Positions 35,490-47,500 of a DNA stretch of 64,000 bases are shown here, one piece after another. This stretch comes from Neostapfia colusana. Lineage: Eukaryota > Streptophyta > Magnoliopsida > Poales > Poaceae. Each line of letters starts with the position of its first letter. The first letter of the stretch is position 1. The notes beneath the pieces were generated by a model, which was given only the letters and a program-made list of their open reading frames with translations, ran no database searches and had not been told where the DNA came from. Both the position numbers and the translations under genes were made by a program. Where the stretch lies: positions 23,495,928-23,559,927 of the forward strand of contig JASWHV010000001.1 in the NCBI GenBank assembly GCA_030760725.1, given 5' to 3'.

Positions 35490-36474
35490 ATGCCGGTGAC
35501 TAGGAGCACAGCATGCATAAGAACTTGTCCACCACCACTTGGGAGTGCACTTAACCCCACTGAGGTGTCCGATGGACCATATTGGGAGGAGGTGAAGATG
35601 GAACCTCATGATGGAGATGAAGTCCGTAGCTCCATGCATGAGGAAGAGGATCCGGAAGAGGTGGAACCATTCGAAGAAGACATGGAAGATGATCCACAAG
35701 AACAGCATTGGTACACACCTCAGGAGGAGTTTCATGTGGGCTTACACCCAGCGGAGCCTCATGAAGCTATGTCGGAAGGAGATGGATCCGAAGAGGAGCC
35801 ACCACCTGCTGAAGCTGATAATGAAGGTGATGAATGGGCCAACCGCTCAGTTCAAGAATTCCGGTACGAGGGGATGGAAGGAAGACACATATCCAAGGAG
35901 CTTAAAGAGTTCCTGGATTGCTGCAGCCTATACCCAGAATATCTTCTCAAGAAATGCCCTCGTCTCGGATTGTCTCGGACATGAAGAGTGGAAGGCTGAG
36001 GTAACCATCCTATCTAATGGTAGGGTTGTCACACGGCACTTCACACCCACATGGAGAGCTACAAGGGCAGAAGCTACTGATGATGCCGCATGGGATGCAC
36101 TCACCGGACTGTGCTACGCCTTCCGTGAGCAGCTTGAGAACACTACTTTTGGGTTGCACCGGTATCGGAGGAGTGGTATAACGGAGATCATTGGACCCCA
36201 TGGAGGAGCTCTTTCCAACCCACAATCTGCTGACAAGTCTCAGAGGTTGTTCATGGAGTTAGGAAACCGCTATGCAAGCGCACAAGAAGAGATCCGTTAC
36301 CTCCGCAAGAAGTTGTACTTGCTAGAAAAACAGGAGGAGACTCGTGCCAATGCAGGAGCAAATAGAGCACCAGCGTCATCTATCCCTACATGGACTGCCG
36401 ACTCACCATGGCGTGCGCCCATGTATGGACCACCCCCGTCACAAGGCGAGAACAGCACCAGTTCTCACGATTAA
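35490..36474 (+). pseudogene. Unknown acidic/coiled-coil ORF in the place of gag (frameshifted)
   Basis: Two overlapping frames (35490-35984 and 35608-36474) appear to be one gene split by a frameshift near 35955-35985. I do not recognise it. The first part is very acidic (Glu/Asp-rich, about residues 30-115). The second part has a compact segment starting EWKAEVTILSNG and ending in the pattern TRAEATDDAAWDALTGL, which recalls the last helix of double-stranded-RNA-binding domains. A likely coiled coil follows (EEIRYLRKKLYLLEKQEE), then a Pro-rich tail. There is no gag capsid domain or CCHC knuckle. It sits 255 bp after the primer-binding site, where gag should be, and so may be a captured or family-specific accessory gene. 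Confidence 0.6.
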
Positions 36475-36845
36475 GTTTAGGTTTCCATTGAATAAGCTGT
36501 AATAGGAACGTTTAGACCACAGTAAGTCAAATAAGAGTGGTGTGCAGAATTTAATGATAATTGCTTGTGTTTGTGTGCTGGTATGAGTTGTTGGACGCTT
36601 CGGTGAATGCCCACATCCACACATAGTGGAGAGATGTGAGATGCTTCGGCACGTGTTCACATCCTCATATCGGCTGAAATTAATTAAAGAAGTTGCTTAG
36701 TTCATACACCTTGATGCATATAGTTGGGAAATCACTTCTTTCAATTCTGAATTCTATTCCGAGAGTAAGCATTAAAATAAGGAGGGTAGACTTTCTCGCC
36801 AACCTTATCGTCTTGGATTCCCAAAGGATTGACATAATACCTTGA
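36475..36845 (+). other. GY1 gap between unknown ORF and pol
   Basis: 371 bp without a gene. Only the last 30 or so bases show a trace of the protease C-terminus, interrupted by a TGA just before 36846. The protease active site is absent. Confidence 0.6.
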
Positions 36846-37898
36846 ATGGCTTGGTTAAGCAAGTACAACGGAGTAATACAATGTGCTCAAAGGATCATGC
36901 ACTTGATGAGTGAGCACAGTACCCGTATTGAGTTCGAGGTAGCTCAACCTGCAACTGGGAAGGCAGTGTTGAACCACATCGAAGAAGCGACATTGGAAAA
37001 CATTCCGGTGGTTCGAGAATATTCAGATGTGTTCCCGGAAGAACTTCCAGGTAGGCCACCTGACCGGGACATTGATTTTGCCATTGATTTAGTATCCGGA
37101 ACTGCACCTATAGCGAAGAGGCCGTATAAGATGCCCGCTAAGGAATTAGTGGAGCTCAAGAAGCAAATTCAGGAGCAGCTAGAAAAGGGTTTCATACACC
37201 CAAGCTCGTCACCGTGGGGAGCCCCCGTGCTCTTCGTAGACAAGAAAGTGGAACCCAAAGGATGTGTGGACTATAGGTCTCTCAACAAGGTGACAATCAA
37301 GAATAGATACCCGCTGCTCCGCATAGAGGACTTATTCGATCAAATGAAAGGTGCCCGAGTTTTCTCCAAAATTGATCTTCGGTCAGGATACTTCCAGCTG
37401 AAGATTAAGCCCTCCGACATACCCAAGACTACACGAACACGGTGTGGTTCGTATGAATATACCGTTATATCTTTTGGGTTAACGAATGCACCCACATACT
37501 TTATGTACCTCCTGAATAAGGTCTTAATGGAGTACTTGGACAAGTTTGTCGTGGTTTTCATCGATGATATCATGGTGTATTTAAAAAGCGAGGAAGAACA
37601 TGAAGAACACTTGAGGTTGACGTTGCAGAAACTGCAAGAGCGTCAATTGTATGCCAAGTTCAGCAAGTGTAAGTTTTGGCTAAAGGAATTATCATTCTTA
37701 GGCCACATTATCTCGGAAGGAGTATCGGTTGATCCCGGAAAAGTGAGGGATGTTTTGAAGTGGAACCAACCACAGAATGTGAGAGATATTCGGAGTTTCC
37801 TTGGGATGGCTGGATACTACCGCCGGTTCATCAAGGATTTCTCCAAAATAGCGAAGCCTATGACTGAATTACTCATGAAAGGAAAAACATTTCAGTAG
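36846..37898 (+). pseudogene. GY1 pol part 1: protease remnant and reverse transcriptase
   Basis: The ATG at 36846 is not a natural start; it lies in the last residues of the protease ([10 protein letters not shown]). The linker [19 protein letters not shown] is followed by a reverse transcriptase with [36 protein letters not shown] and the catalytic FIDDIMVY. The frame ends at a TAG (37896-37898) soon after the thumb region ([12 protein letters not shown]). Related to GY2 and GY4 pol but clearly more diverged from them than they are from each other. Confidence 0.9.
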
Positions 37899-38416
37899 AC
37901 ACAAGCATGTCAAGACAGCTTTGAAGAGCTAAAGAAGAGATTAACAACAGCGCCGGTTTTGGTATTGCTGGATGTGAGCAAGAGTTTTGATATATATATT
38001 GTGACGCATCAAGACAAGGTCTTGGATGTGTGCTTATGCAAGGAGGCCAGGTGGTAGCCTATGCATTGAGGCAATTAAAGAAACATGAGCTGAATTACCC
38101 CACACATAACCTGGAACTTGCAGCCGTGGTACATGCCTTGAAGATTTGGAGGCATTATATACTTGGTCATCGATGTGAGATCTATACGGATCACAAAAGC
38201 CTCAAGTATATATTCACGCAAATGGATCTGAATTTTAGACGACGCCGATGGTCGGAACTCATCAAGGATTATGATGTTGGAATCAACTATCACCCCAGAA
38301 AAGCCAATGTAGTAGCTGATGCGTTGATCCAAAAGGAGCATGTCACCAGCTCACGATTCGGTAGCTGCCACTCGAGCTGCGTAAGGAGTTTGAACGGTTA
38401 CATCTCGAGTTCTTGA
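37899..38416 (+). pseudogene. GY1 pol part 2: RNase H
   Basis: After the TAG the same frame continues (CQDSFEELKKRLTTAPVL), then shifts inside a TA repeat near 37990-38000, where two extra bases seem to be present. The second frame (from about 38000) has [29 protein letters not shown] and [12 protein letters not shown], then the [12 protein letters not shown] end. It is lost again near 38340. Confidence 0.88.
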
Positions 38417-39360
38417 ACGAGATGGAGGTGATTGAACTGAACTCAACGCTGGAACAAGAGATACGAGATGGCCAAGCAACGGATGAGGAAATCAATGAAA
38501 GAATCCGACAAGGCATAGAGAAGGATTTCGAGGAAGACAAGAATGGCACGCTTTGGTTAGGGAAAAGGATTTGTGTGCCTAACGTGAAGCACATCCGTGA
38601 CACGATCCTAAAGGAGGCACATGAATCACCTTATTCCATACACCCCGGCTGTACAAAGATGTACAAGGATCTGAAAACATGCTATTGGTGGGATGGTATG
38701 AAAAGGGATATCGCTGAATATGTTGCCTTATGCGACACTTTCCAACGAGTGAAGGCCGAATATCAAAGACCCGCTGGATTATTGTAGCCATTGAAAATAA
38801 CGGAGTGGAAGTGGGAAGACATCAGTATGGATTTCATAGTCGGATTGCCATGAACTCAGTCTGGCTACGACTCTATTTGGGTTATCATGGACCGATTGAC
38901 GAAAACAGCCCACTTTATTCCTGTGAGAACCAAGTACACCGTCGCACAACTAGCCGAGCTGTATATGGAGCAAATCATGTGTCGTCATGGAGTTCCGAAG
39001 AGGATAGTTTCAGATCGAGGTTCTCAATTTACCTCTAGGTTCTGGAAGAAGCTGCATGAAGCCATGGGTACACGATTGAATTTCAGCTCCGCATATCACC
39101 CGCAAACTGATGGGCAAACTGAGAGGACAAATCAAATTTTGGAAGACATGTTGAGAGCTTGCGCCTTGAAGCATGGGCGTAGTTGGGATAAGTGCTTACC
39201 ACATGCTGAATTCTCGTACAACAACAGCTACCAAGCCAGCTTGAAGATGTCACCTTTTGAAGCATTGTATGGTAGACGGTGTAGAACCCCGCTGTTCTGG
39301 AATGAGACCGGAGAAAGCCAAGTATTCGGACGCCAAAAAGCAAATCCAAATGATACGTGA
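38413..39360 (+). pseudogene. GY1 pol part 3: integrase
   Basis: The zinc-binding module is at 38413-38787 (HPGCTKMYKDL ... YVALCDTFQRVKA); the last zinc ligand is Phe instead of Cys. A TAG (38785-38787) and another stop near 38852 follow. The core resumes at 38887 with IMDRLTKTAHFIPV, VSDRGSQFTSRFW and [15 protein letters not shown], so two of the three catalytic acids are in this frame. It ends at 39360 by frameshift. Confidence 0.9.
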
Positions 39361-39893
39361 AAACTTGAAGGCTGCTCAGTCACGACAAAAGGGTTATGCA
39401 GACAATAGGCGAAGAAGATTGACCTTCGAAGTGGGAGACTTCGTGAATCTTAAGGTGTTGCCTATCCGAGGCCAATAATGGTTCAACGTCAAGGGCAAGT
39501 TAGCACCTCGCTACATTGGGCCATTCAAGATTTTGGTCAAGCGAGGAGAGGTAGCCTATCAACTAGAGCTGCCAACGCACCTCTCCGACGTGCACGACGT
39601 GTTTCACGTATCTCAGCTCAAGAAATGCCTAAGAGTACCGGAAGAACAAGTACCGATGGATGAGCTAGAGCTTCAAGAGGATCTGACCTACGTGGAACAC
39701 CCCGTCAAAATTTTCGACGTAAAGGAAAGGGTCACGAGAAACAAATTGATCCGTTGGTGCAAGGTACAATGGGGCCATCACACGGAAGCCAAAACTACAT
39801 GGGAACGTGAGCAAGATCTCAAGGCGGAATTCCCCCATATCTTCTACACTCTATCGAATCTCGAGGGCGAGATTCATTTTAAGGGGGGTAGGT
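39361..39893 (+). pseudogene. GY1 pol part 4: integrase C-terminus and chromodomain
   Basis: Frame 39257-39478 covers [19 protein letters not shown] and ends at a TAA. Frame 39533-40006 then has LELPTHLSDVHDVFHVSQL and a chromodomain-like end (HHTEAKTTWE). The last frame reads on through the palindrome and polypurine tract into the 3' LTR; the natural pol end is therefore unclear. The chromodomain supports placement in the chromoviruses. Confidence 0.88.
39856..39875 (+). promoter_or_regulatory. Palindrome upstream of the GY1 polypurine tract
   Basis: GAATCTCG-AGGG-CGAGATTC, an 8-bp stem with a 4-base loop, 5 bp before the tract. Close copies stand at the same place in GY2, GY3 and GY4. Confidence 0.7.
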
Positions 39894-39894
39894 T
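39881..39894 (+). promoter_or_regulatory. Polypurine tract of GY1
   Basis: AAGGGGGGTAGGTT directly before the 3' LTR at 39895. Confidence 0.82.
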
Positions 39895-40344
39895 TGTAAC
39901 ACCCTCAATTTCACTACCATGCATTGCATACATTTTTCATGTGGAGAAGCATTTGAGAAGAAATAGAAATGGAGAAAGAACCATAGAAATGGAGAAAAGG
40001 ATATAGAAATGGAGAAAGGAACATAGAAATGGAGAGAAATGGAAATAAGATAGCTAAATTTAGCAACCCCCCAAATTCCCCAAAGGGGGAATTTCCCCCA
40101 CATTTGGGGGGAAATTTTCCCCAATTTGGCCGCAGCCTAGAGAGGGGAAAACCCTATCCCCCACCCCTAGGACTCTTTGGTTGAGTCCCATCTTGATTAG
40201 GACTCTTCTTTTTCCACCTTATAAATACAACCCCCAGCCCCCTAGACCTTTGGCCGCAGCCCCCCCCCCCCCAAGCTCGCCGAGTTGCCCCCTCCCCCCC
40301 CCCCCCCCAACTCGCCGAGTTCCCCCCTGCCGGAGTTTGGTCCA
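39895..40344 (+). repeat. GY1 3' LTR, first segment
   Basis: It starts TGTAACACCC and matches 1241-1705. The TATA box is at 40220-40227. At 40260-40325 two C-runs are each followed by a copy of a short CTCGCCGAGTT-containing unit, a local duplication absent from the 5' LTR. It is broken at 40344 by SL3. Confidence 0.9.
40220..40227 (+). promoter_or_regulatory. TATA box of the GY1 3' LTR
   Basis: TATAAATA, the counterpart of 1640-1647. Confidence 0.6.
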
Positions 40345-40821
40345 TGTGAAATCCCGAAAATTTTAGCAAGAGGAGCTGCAAATCACACCGAGAATGAGAG
40401 GGAATTTAAACTTTTGAATTTAAAGGTGTGAGCTCCAAGTCTAAACTTGAACTTGCAAAAATTCCTGAACAAGGAGATCTAAAGCTATCATTTGGTTCTC
40501 CACACATCCAAGAATAGCCCGGCAAATTTTCAGAGCATTTGAAAAGGATTTCTTATTTGTTGGAATTTAAACGGGAGAAAATTCGAATCTGAATTTAAAT
40601 CTCAGTTTCAAATTCCAACTTCACTGAAATTCAAATTTGAGTGCACCATTGTGTTCTTCATATTTCTTTTGGCCTATCCTCCAAATTTTATCAAATTTGG
40701 AGCTCATTTGCCATTCTAAACTGAATTGGGGGAGGATAAGAGTGAGATGGGGTGTGGACCCCACATGTCATACACACACTGGAGTGAACCGACTCAGTCA
40801 CGGGAGAGCCGACACGTCCTG

Positions 40822-43800
40822 TGTGGGGAACCTCTTCCGGGATCCACACTTCAGGATACACATTGGGTGGTGCCGTGCGATACGGCACCCAACAACATAC
40901 ACGAAAAGAACCATAAACATACAAAGTCTTTTATTTATCAACATAGTGTCTTTTACAAAATAATGTACCACGAGGGTACACACAGCGGAATATACATACA
41001 CACTGACTCTCGGTCCTAACTAAGCAAAGGAGAAGACGTCCAGCCCGCGGACGCTTCTTACTAGCTTCCACAAAGATGAGTGCAGCGGCAGGGTTTCCAG
41101 TGAGTCTCTGATGGCTCACCGAACAACCATCTTCATAGCAAATTTTATAACCTGCAAAACACTAATAATGCAACCGTGAGCACAATGGCTCAGCAAGACT
41201 TAACCGACACTCCTAAACATAGAACTCTATGTGCAGGGATTACTAACATAGGAAAAGGTATGATGCAATAACGACACGCCTAACTGTTGATCCTTACTTT
41301 CAGGTTTATAGCAGCGGATTATTATGCCTTAGGCAGCCCTCACATCGGAAGTCCACAATCAAACAAGAAACGCTTTCCTCCGATGTGGTGATGCCCAAAG
41401 AGGAAAATAAACTTAATGAGCTCTACAACTACAGCATACATGGTTGGCAATACAATGAATTTAAGAACTTCACATCAGCCATGATTCATCACACTTTATC
41501 TGGAATTTATTACTACGTCACAACTCAGTGAACAAGTGGTACTCATATAACCGCGAGGGACGGTGATTGCAATCAGGACACACCCGGAATACACGACACA
41601 TACACCCGCCTCGAAAGACTCACGCGAGCTCTTTCTTACGTTGTATGCAGCAAACTTTCACCCGTCACTCCAATGCCAAACCAGTTCCGCCGACCCATCA
41701 GAAGGGCCACTACACGGAACACGTCGAAGTTTCTCCGCTAGCGGGTTTACACCTCTGACACCAACCCCCAAAGGACGGCCGTAAAAGTTTCGACACGAGA
41801 GTATCCGAGTTACATCGGTTTATCGGGTCCCATATATCTGATATGCATCCGGTACTGTTTAAACTTGTTCAGCAGCGCAGCATACGCATCGGTCCTTAAC
41901 CAACACAAATAGAGCTACAGCCACACAGGTCCAACGTCCTGCTGCTCCTACTCTCTGCTCGGTCTCATTTTCCATTCCAGAACTTTCATTTTCTAGAATC
42001 ATACCCCACTGTACCCACATCCTAAACTCGTGGGTAGCTTCCAACTACCCGACTTGTACCAGGTCCTATACAACTTTACCCTAGCAGAAACTACACGAAG
42101 GTAACCTATTCTACCCTGTACTCCAAGGGTTTGTGGGTCATGCATTTGGAGTATCAATCACCTTGACCTAATGCACAATACATACTAGACCCATAAAAGT
42201 GATACAAAGTAAAATGTAACTAAAAAGATGTTAAATGCAAACCGGGGCTTGCCTTATGTTGCTGCAGGTTTAGTTCTACTTTATAGTCAGTATCTTGGCG
42301 ATGATTAAATCTTCAACTTGCTGATCCGAGTCTAGTTCCTTGTAGAACTCCTTCGTCGTTTTTCCTACCGATATGAATATGCACAGTTTTAATACGAGTA
42401 ACTGAATTATAAAACAAATGTGTTTTAGGAACTAAGAATGGCTTAGACCAACTATAAAGTGAGAGATGAGCTCTGTTATGGACAGAAACAGAGGATATCT
42501 TTAGTTGGGCAGTGGATGGTTGTTGGAGAAAATGCAAAGAGCCATTTATAATGGACATAAGAAAGGTAGCAGAAAGAACCAGAAGAAAACTGGAGAAGAT
42601 GATCTCAACTTGCCCTGAAATTTATACAGTGGACCATAGATCATACAGAGGTATGGCTTGCAAAATTTCAGACAACGTTGATTGAAGATGTGGCCTAGGG
42701 AATTTTCTTACCATTTGGCTTCTCTGAAATCCTATGGCAATTATAGTGTCTTGTCATGCTACAAATTTGGTTTTTCAGAAACTTGGGAGTCTCATGAGTC
42801 CATAGGACTTGGTTTCACAATTTTTGGAGCTTCCTACACAGAGATATGAATTTTTCAAACTTGGTTAAAAGCCTGAAAATGTCTCTGTTCATTTTCCCAT
42901 TTTTCAGAGACATAGAGGATTCAAACAACATTTGGCCAAGAAAATGGAGTCCGATGCCTCTGAAAATTTTACTGGAGTTCAAGGATTATTGGAAGAATGT
43001 CCTGCCCAAATTTCGAAATTTTCCAATTAACAGAACTCCTGTAAAAATTCATACAAGATTTACTTTAAATGAATTAATGAGCCAAATACAGGGATTATAA
43101 TAAATACTGGGATGCACCCATAGATTATACTCTTTGAGAGGAATCCAACAAAATTTGTTTCACAATTTTTGGATACTCCTATACAAAGTTATGGCTCTCC
43201 AAAGTTTGAACTAAAACGGGAAAATCTGGAAAATGTTTAAATGCTGACAGTGGGTCCCACTCGTCATCCCTAACCTCCAGCCACATGCCAAACAGAGCAA
43301 GGGCGGCTCCCTCCGGTGAGGTCACCGGAAATGACCTTCCCGGCCACCTCCGGACCACCTGCTGGCGGCCCCCCCCCCCCATTTTCCACCATGCTGAACT
43401 CATTGGTGAGGTCTCCGGCGGCTAAAACTCGCCGAAAAGCAGTGCGCACCGGCCACAGCTAACCCTAGGGCTCCGGCGAGGTCATGTGCAGTGATTTCTC
43501 CATGAAAAGGTCGGTTCTTGGGCTCTATAGCACCGTGGGGGATCCCTCATCACCGGCATAAGCTCAAATCGGCCCAAGAATGGCTGCAAATAGGGACTCA
43601 TCGGCGACCTAGGGCAAAATTCGGTGCCAGCCCGAAATTCTCGAAGAACAGCCCCAATTCTTGATGATTTTGATGGTTTTTTATCCTAGAGGGGCGTTGT
43701 AGAGTCTAGAACATGTTTCCAGCTCGGCACACGTGATGGTGGACTGATTACGATGAATTTTGAAGAATTGTGGGGCTCGGTTCTATGCATACCGAAGCAA

Positions 43801-44584
43801 AGAATTGCAAAATTCATCCACTGTGATGCATGAGAGGAGGAGGTTTGCACCGTTGGTTTGCACACCTGAGGGCGCTCCTTTTTCATGTAGAACTTCGAGC
43901 ACGAGGATGCCTCTAGCAGCTGGGCGCCGGTGAGCAGAAAGTTGGCTGACGTGAGGTGCTTCGGCTGTGTTTTGCTTGGAGCTGTGCGAGGCAGAGGGCT
44001 GTGAGCTGTGGGGGATACTTCACGTGGGCAGCACGAGGGTGCTTCAAGCGGCGTCCTGATCGTGAGAACCGTAGAGAGTCGGTCGGCAGAGCAGCTCGGT
44101 GGCGCGTGCACTGCCTGCAGCTGGTTCGGGTGAGAACAGAGAAGACTTCGGGTTGAAGTCTACTGACATGTGGGCCCCATTCCTCCCCTCTTATCCCCCA
44201 ATTCCGTTTAAAATAGCAAACGAGCTCCAAATTTGATAAAATTTGGAGGATAGGTCAAAAGAAATATGAGGAACATAATGGTGCACTCAAATTTGAATTT
44301 CGGTAAAGTCAGAATTTGAAACTGAGATTTAAATTCAAATTTGAATTTTCTCCCATTTAGATTCCAACAAATAAGAAATCTTCTCCAACTGACCTGAAAT
44401 TTTGCCGAGCTACCCGTGGATGTGTGGAGAACCAAATGGTAGCTTTAGATCTCCATGTTCAGGAATTTTTGCAAATTCAAGTTTAGACTTGGAGCTCACA
44501 CCGTTAAATTCAAGAGTTTAAATCCCCTCTCATTTTCTCGGTGTGATTAGCAGCTCCACTTGCTAGAATTTCCGGGATTTCACA
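40822..44584 (-). mobile_element. SL4: inverted solo LTR of the SL3 family
   Basis: On the minus strand it starts TGTGAAATCCCGG at 44584 and ends TTCCCCACA at 40822, with a perfect TCCTG duplication (40817-40821 and 44585-44589). 3,763 bp, with no gag or pol. Hairpins at 40869-40889 and 41177-41192; AATAAA is the complement of 40930-40935. An exon-like region (42253-42364) ends before a GCAAGC donor-like site but has an in-frame stop, so the small frame seen in other families is not kept here. Confidence 0.9.
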
Positions 44585-44589
44585 TCCTG

Positions 44590-47500
44590 CTCGCCGGCGC
44601 CTACCGCCTTGCCAGCTCTTGCTCTGTGGATGAGGATGCCGAGTGAAGCCACCCCGTGCCTCTGCCGTGAACCATTCCTCTCCCTCTTCCTCCACAGCCC
44701 TTGCACAGTCCGAAGGAAGAGCAGCCGACGACCTTTTCTGTTCTCCAGCAACCGAGCTCCACGAGCCTCTTCGTGGCTGACGGTCTACACGAAAAAGGAG
44801 CGCCCTCAGGTGTGCAAACCAAAGGTGCAAACCTCTCCTCCCCTCATGCAGCACAGTGGATGAATTTTGCAATTCTTTGCTTCGGTAGGCATAGAACTGA
44901 GCCCCACCAATCTTCAAAATTCGTCGTAATCAGTCCACCATCACGTGTGCCGAGTTGGAAACATGTTCTAGACTCTCGAACGCCCCTCTAGGATAAAAAA
45001 CCATCGAAAATCATCAAGAATTGGTGCTGTTCTTCGAGAATTTTGGGCCGGCAGCGATTTTCACCCTAGGTCGCCGATGAGTTCCTATTTGCAGCCATTT
45101 TGGAGCCGATTTGAGCCCATACCGGTGATGAGGGATTCCCCACGGTGCTATAGAGCCCAAGAACCGTCCATTTGATGGAGAAATCACCGTGCACGACCTC
45201 GCCTCAGCCCTAGGGTTAGCTGTTGCCGGTGCGCCCCGTTTTCCGGCGAGTTTCAGCCGCCGGCGACCTCACCAACGAGTTCAGCATGGGGGAAAATAGG
45301 GGGGCGGCCAGCAGGGGGTCCAGAGGTGGCTGGGAAGTGCCTTTCCGGCGACCTCACCGGAGGGAGCCGCCCCTGCTCTGTTTGGCGCGTGGCTGGAGGT
45401 TAGGGATGACGAGTGGGACCCACTGTCAGCATTTAAACATTTTCCATATTTTCCCAGTTCAGTTCAAACTTTGGAGAGCCATAACTTTGTGTAGGAGTGT
45501 CCAAAAATTGTGAAACAAATTTTGTTGCATTCCTCTCAAAGAGTATTATCCAGAGGGGCACCAACAATAATTATGAAAATTCCTGGATTTGGCTCATTAA
45601 TTCATATAAGGAAAATATTGTAGGAATTTTTATAGGAGTTCTGTTTATTGGAAAATTCCCAAATTTGGCAGGACACCCTTCCAAAGATAATTGAACTCCA
45701 GTAAAATTTTCAGAGGCATTGGACTTCATTTGCTTGGCTAAATGTTGATTCAATCTTGTATGTCTCTGAAAATTAGGAAAAATAACAGAATGATTTTCAG
45801 CTTTTAGCTCCAACTTCTAAAATCCATATCTCTGTGTAGAAAGCTCCAAAATGGTGAAAACAAGTCCTATGGACTCATGAGAATCTAAAGTTTCTGAAAA
45901 ACCAAATTTGGAGCATGACAAGACACTATAATTGCCATAGGAATCCAGAGAAGCCAAATAATAAGAAAATTCCCTAGGTCACATCTTCCATCAACTTTGT
46001 CTGAAATTTTGCAAGCCATACCTCTGTATGATATATGGACCACTGTAAAAATTTCAGAGCAAGTTGAGATCATCTTCTCCAGTTTTCTGTTGGTTCTTTC
46101 CACTACCTTTCTTATGTCCATTATAAATAGATCTTTGCATTTTCTCCAGCAACCATCCACTGCCCACCTAAAGATATCCTCTGTTTCTGTCCATAACAGA
46201 GCTCATCTCTCACTTTAGAGTTGGTATAAGCCATTCTTAGTTCCTAAAACACATTTGTTTTATAATTCAGTTACTCGTATTAAAACTATGCATATTCATA
46301 TCGGTAGGAAAAACGACGAAGGAGTTTGACAAGGAACTAGACTCGGATCAGCAAGTTAAAGATTTAATCATCACCAAGATACTGACTATAAAGTAGAACT
46401 AAACCTGCAGCAACATAAGGCAAGCCCCGGTTTGCATTTAACAGCTTTTAGTTATATTTTACTTTGTATCACTTTTATGGGTCTAGTATGTATTGTGCAT
46501 TAGGTCAGGGTGATTGATACTCCAAATGCATGACCCACAAACCCTTGGAGTTAAAGGGTAGAATAGGTTACTTTCGTGTAGTTTCTGCTAGGCTAAAGTT
46601 GTATAGGATCCGGTACAAGTCGGGTAGTTGGAAGCTACTCGCGAGTTTAGGATGTGAATTCAGCGGGGTATGATTCTAGAGAATGAAAGTCCTGGAATAG
46701 AAATGAGACCGAGCAGAGAGTAGGAGCAGCGGGATGTTGGGGCCCGTGTGGCTGTAGCTCTGTTTGTGTCGGTTAAGGACCGATGCGTATGCGGCCCTGC
46801 TGAGCAAGTTTGAACAGTACCAGATGCATGTCGGATATACGGGACCCGATAAACCGATGTAACTCGGATACTCTCATGTCGAAACTTATACGGCCGTCCT
46901 TTGGGGGTTGGTGTCAGAGGTGTAAACCCACTAGCGGAGCAACTTCAACGTGTTCCGTGTAGTGGCCCTTCTGATGGGTCGGCGGAACTGGTTCGGCATT
47001 GGAGTGACGGGTGAAAGGTTGCTCCATACAACGTAAGAAAGAGCTCGTGTGAGTCTTTCGAGGCGGGTGTATGTGTCGTGTATTCCAGGTGTGTCCTGAT
47101 TGCAATCACTGTCCCTCGTGGTTATATGAGTACCACTTGTTCAGTGCGTTGTGACGTAGTAACAACTTCCATATGAAGTGAAAGGAATCATTGGTGTCGT
47201 GAAGTTCTTAAGTATTTGTATTGCAAACCATATATGTTATAGTGTAGAGCTCACTAAGTTTATTTTCCTCTTTGGGCATCACCACATCGGAGGAAAGCGT
47301 TTCTTGTTTGATTGTGGACTTCCGATGTGAGGGCTGCCTAAGGTATAATAATCTGCTGCTATTAAACTGAAAGTAAGGACTAACATTTAGGCGTTTCATT
47401 ATTGCATCATACTTTTCCTATGTTAGTAATCCCTGCATGTAGAGTTTCATGTTTAGGAGTGTCGGTTAAGTCTTGCTGAGCCATCGTGCTCACGGTTGCA

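Noticed and set aside
35608..36474. Unknown GY1 ORF read as a normal gag
   Set aside because: No capsid motif like those of GY2/GY4 and no CCHC knuckle is present in either frame.
40260..40325. C-rich runs as a possible G-quadruplex regulatory site
   Set aside because: The runs are absent from or shorter in the 5' LTR and look like local slippage and duplication; there is no further support.
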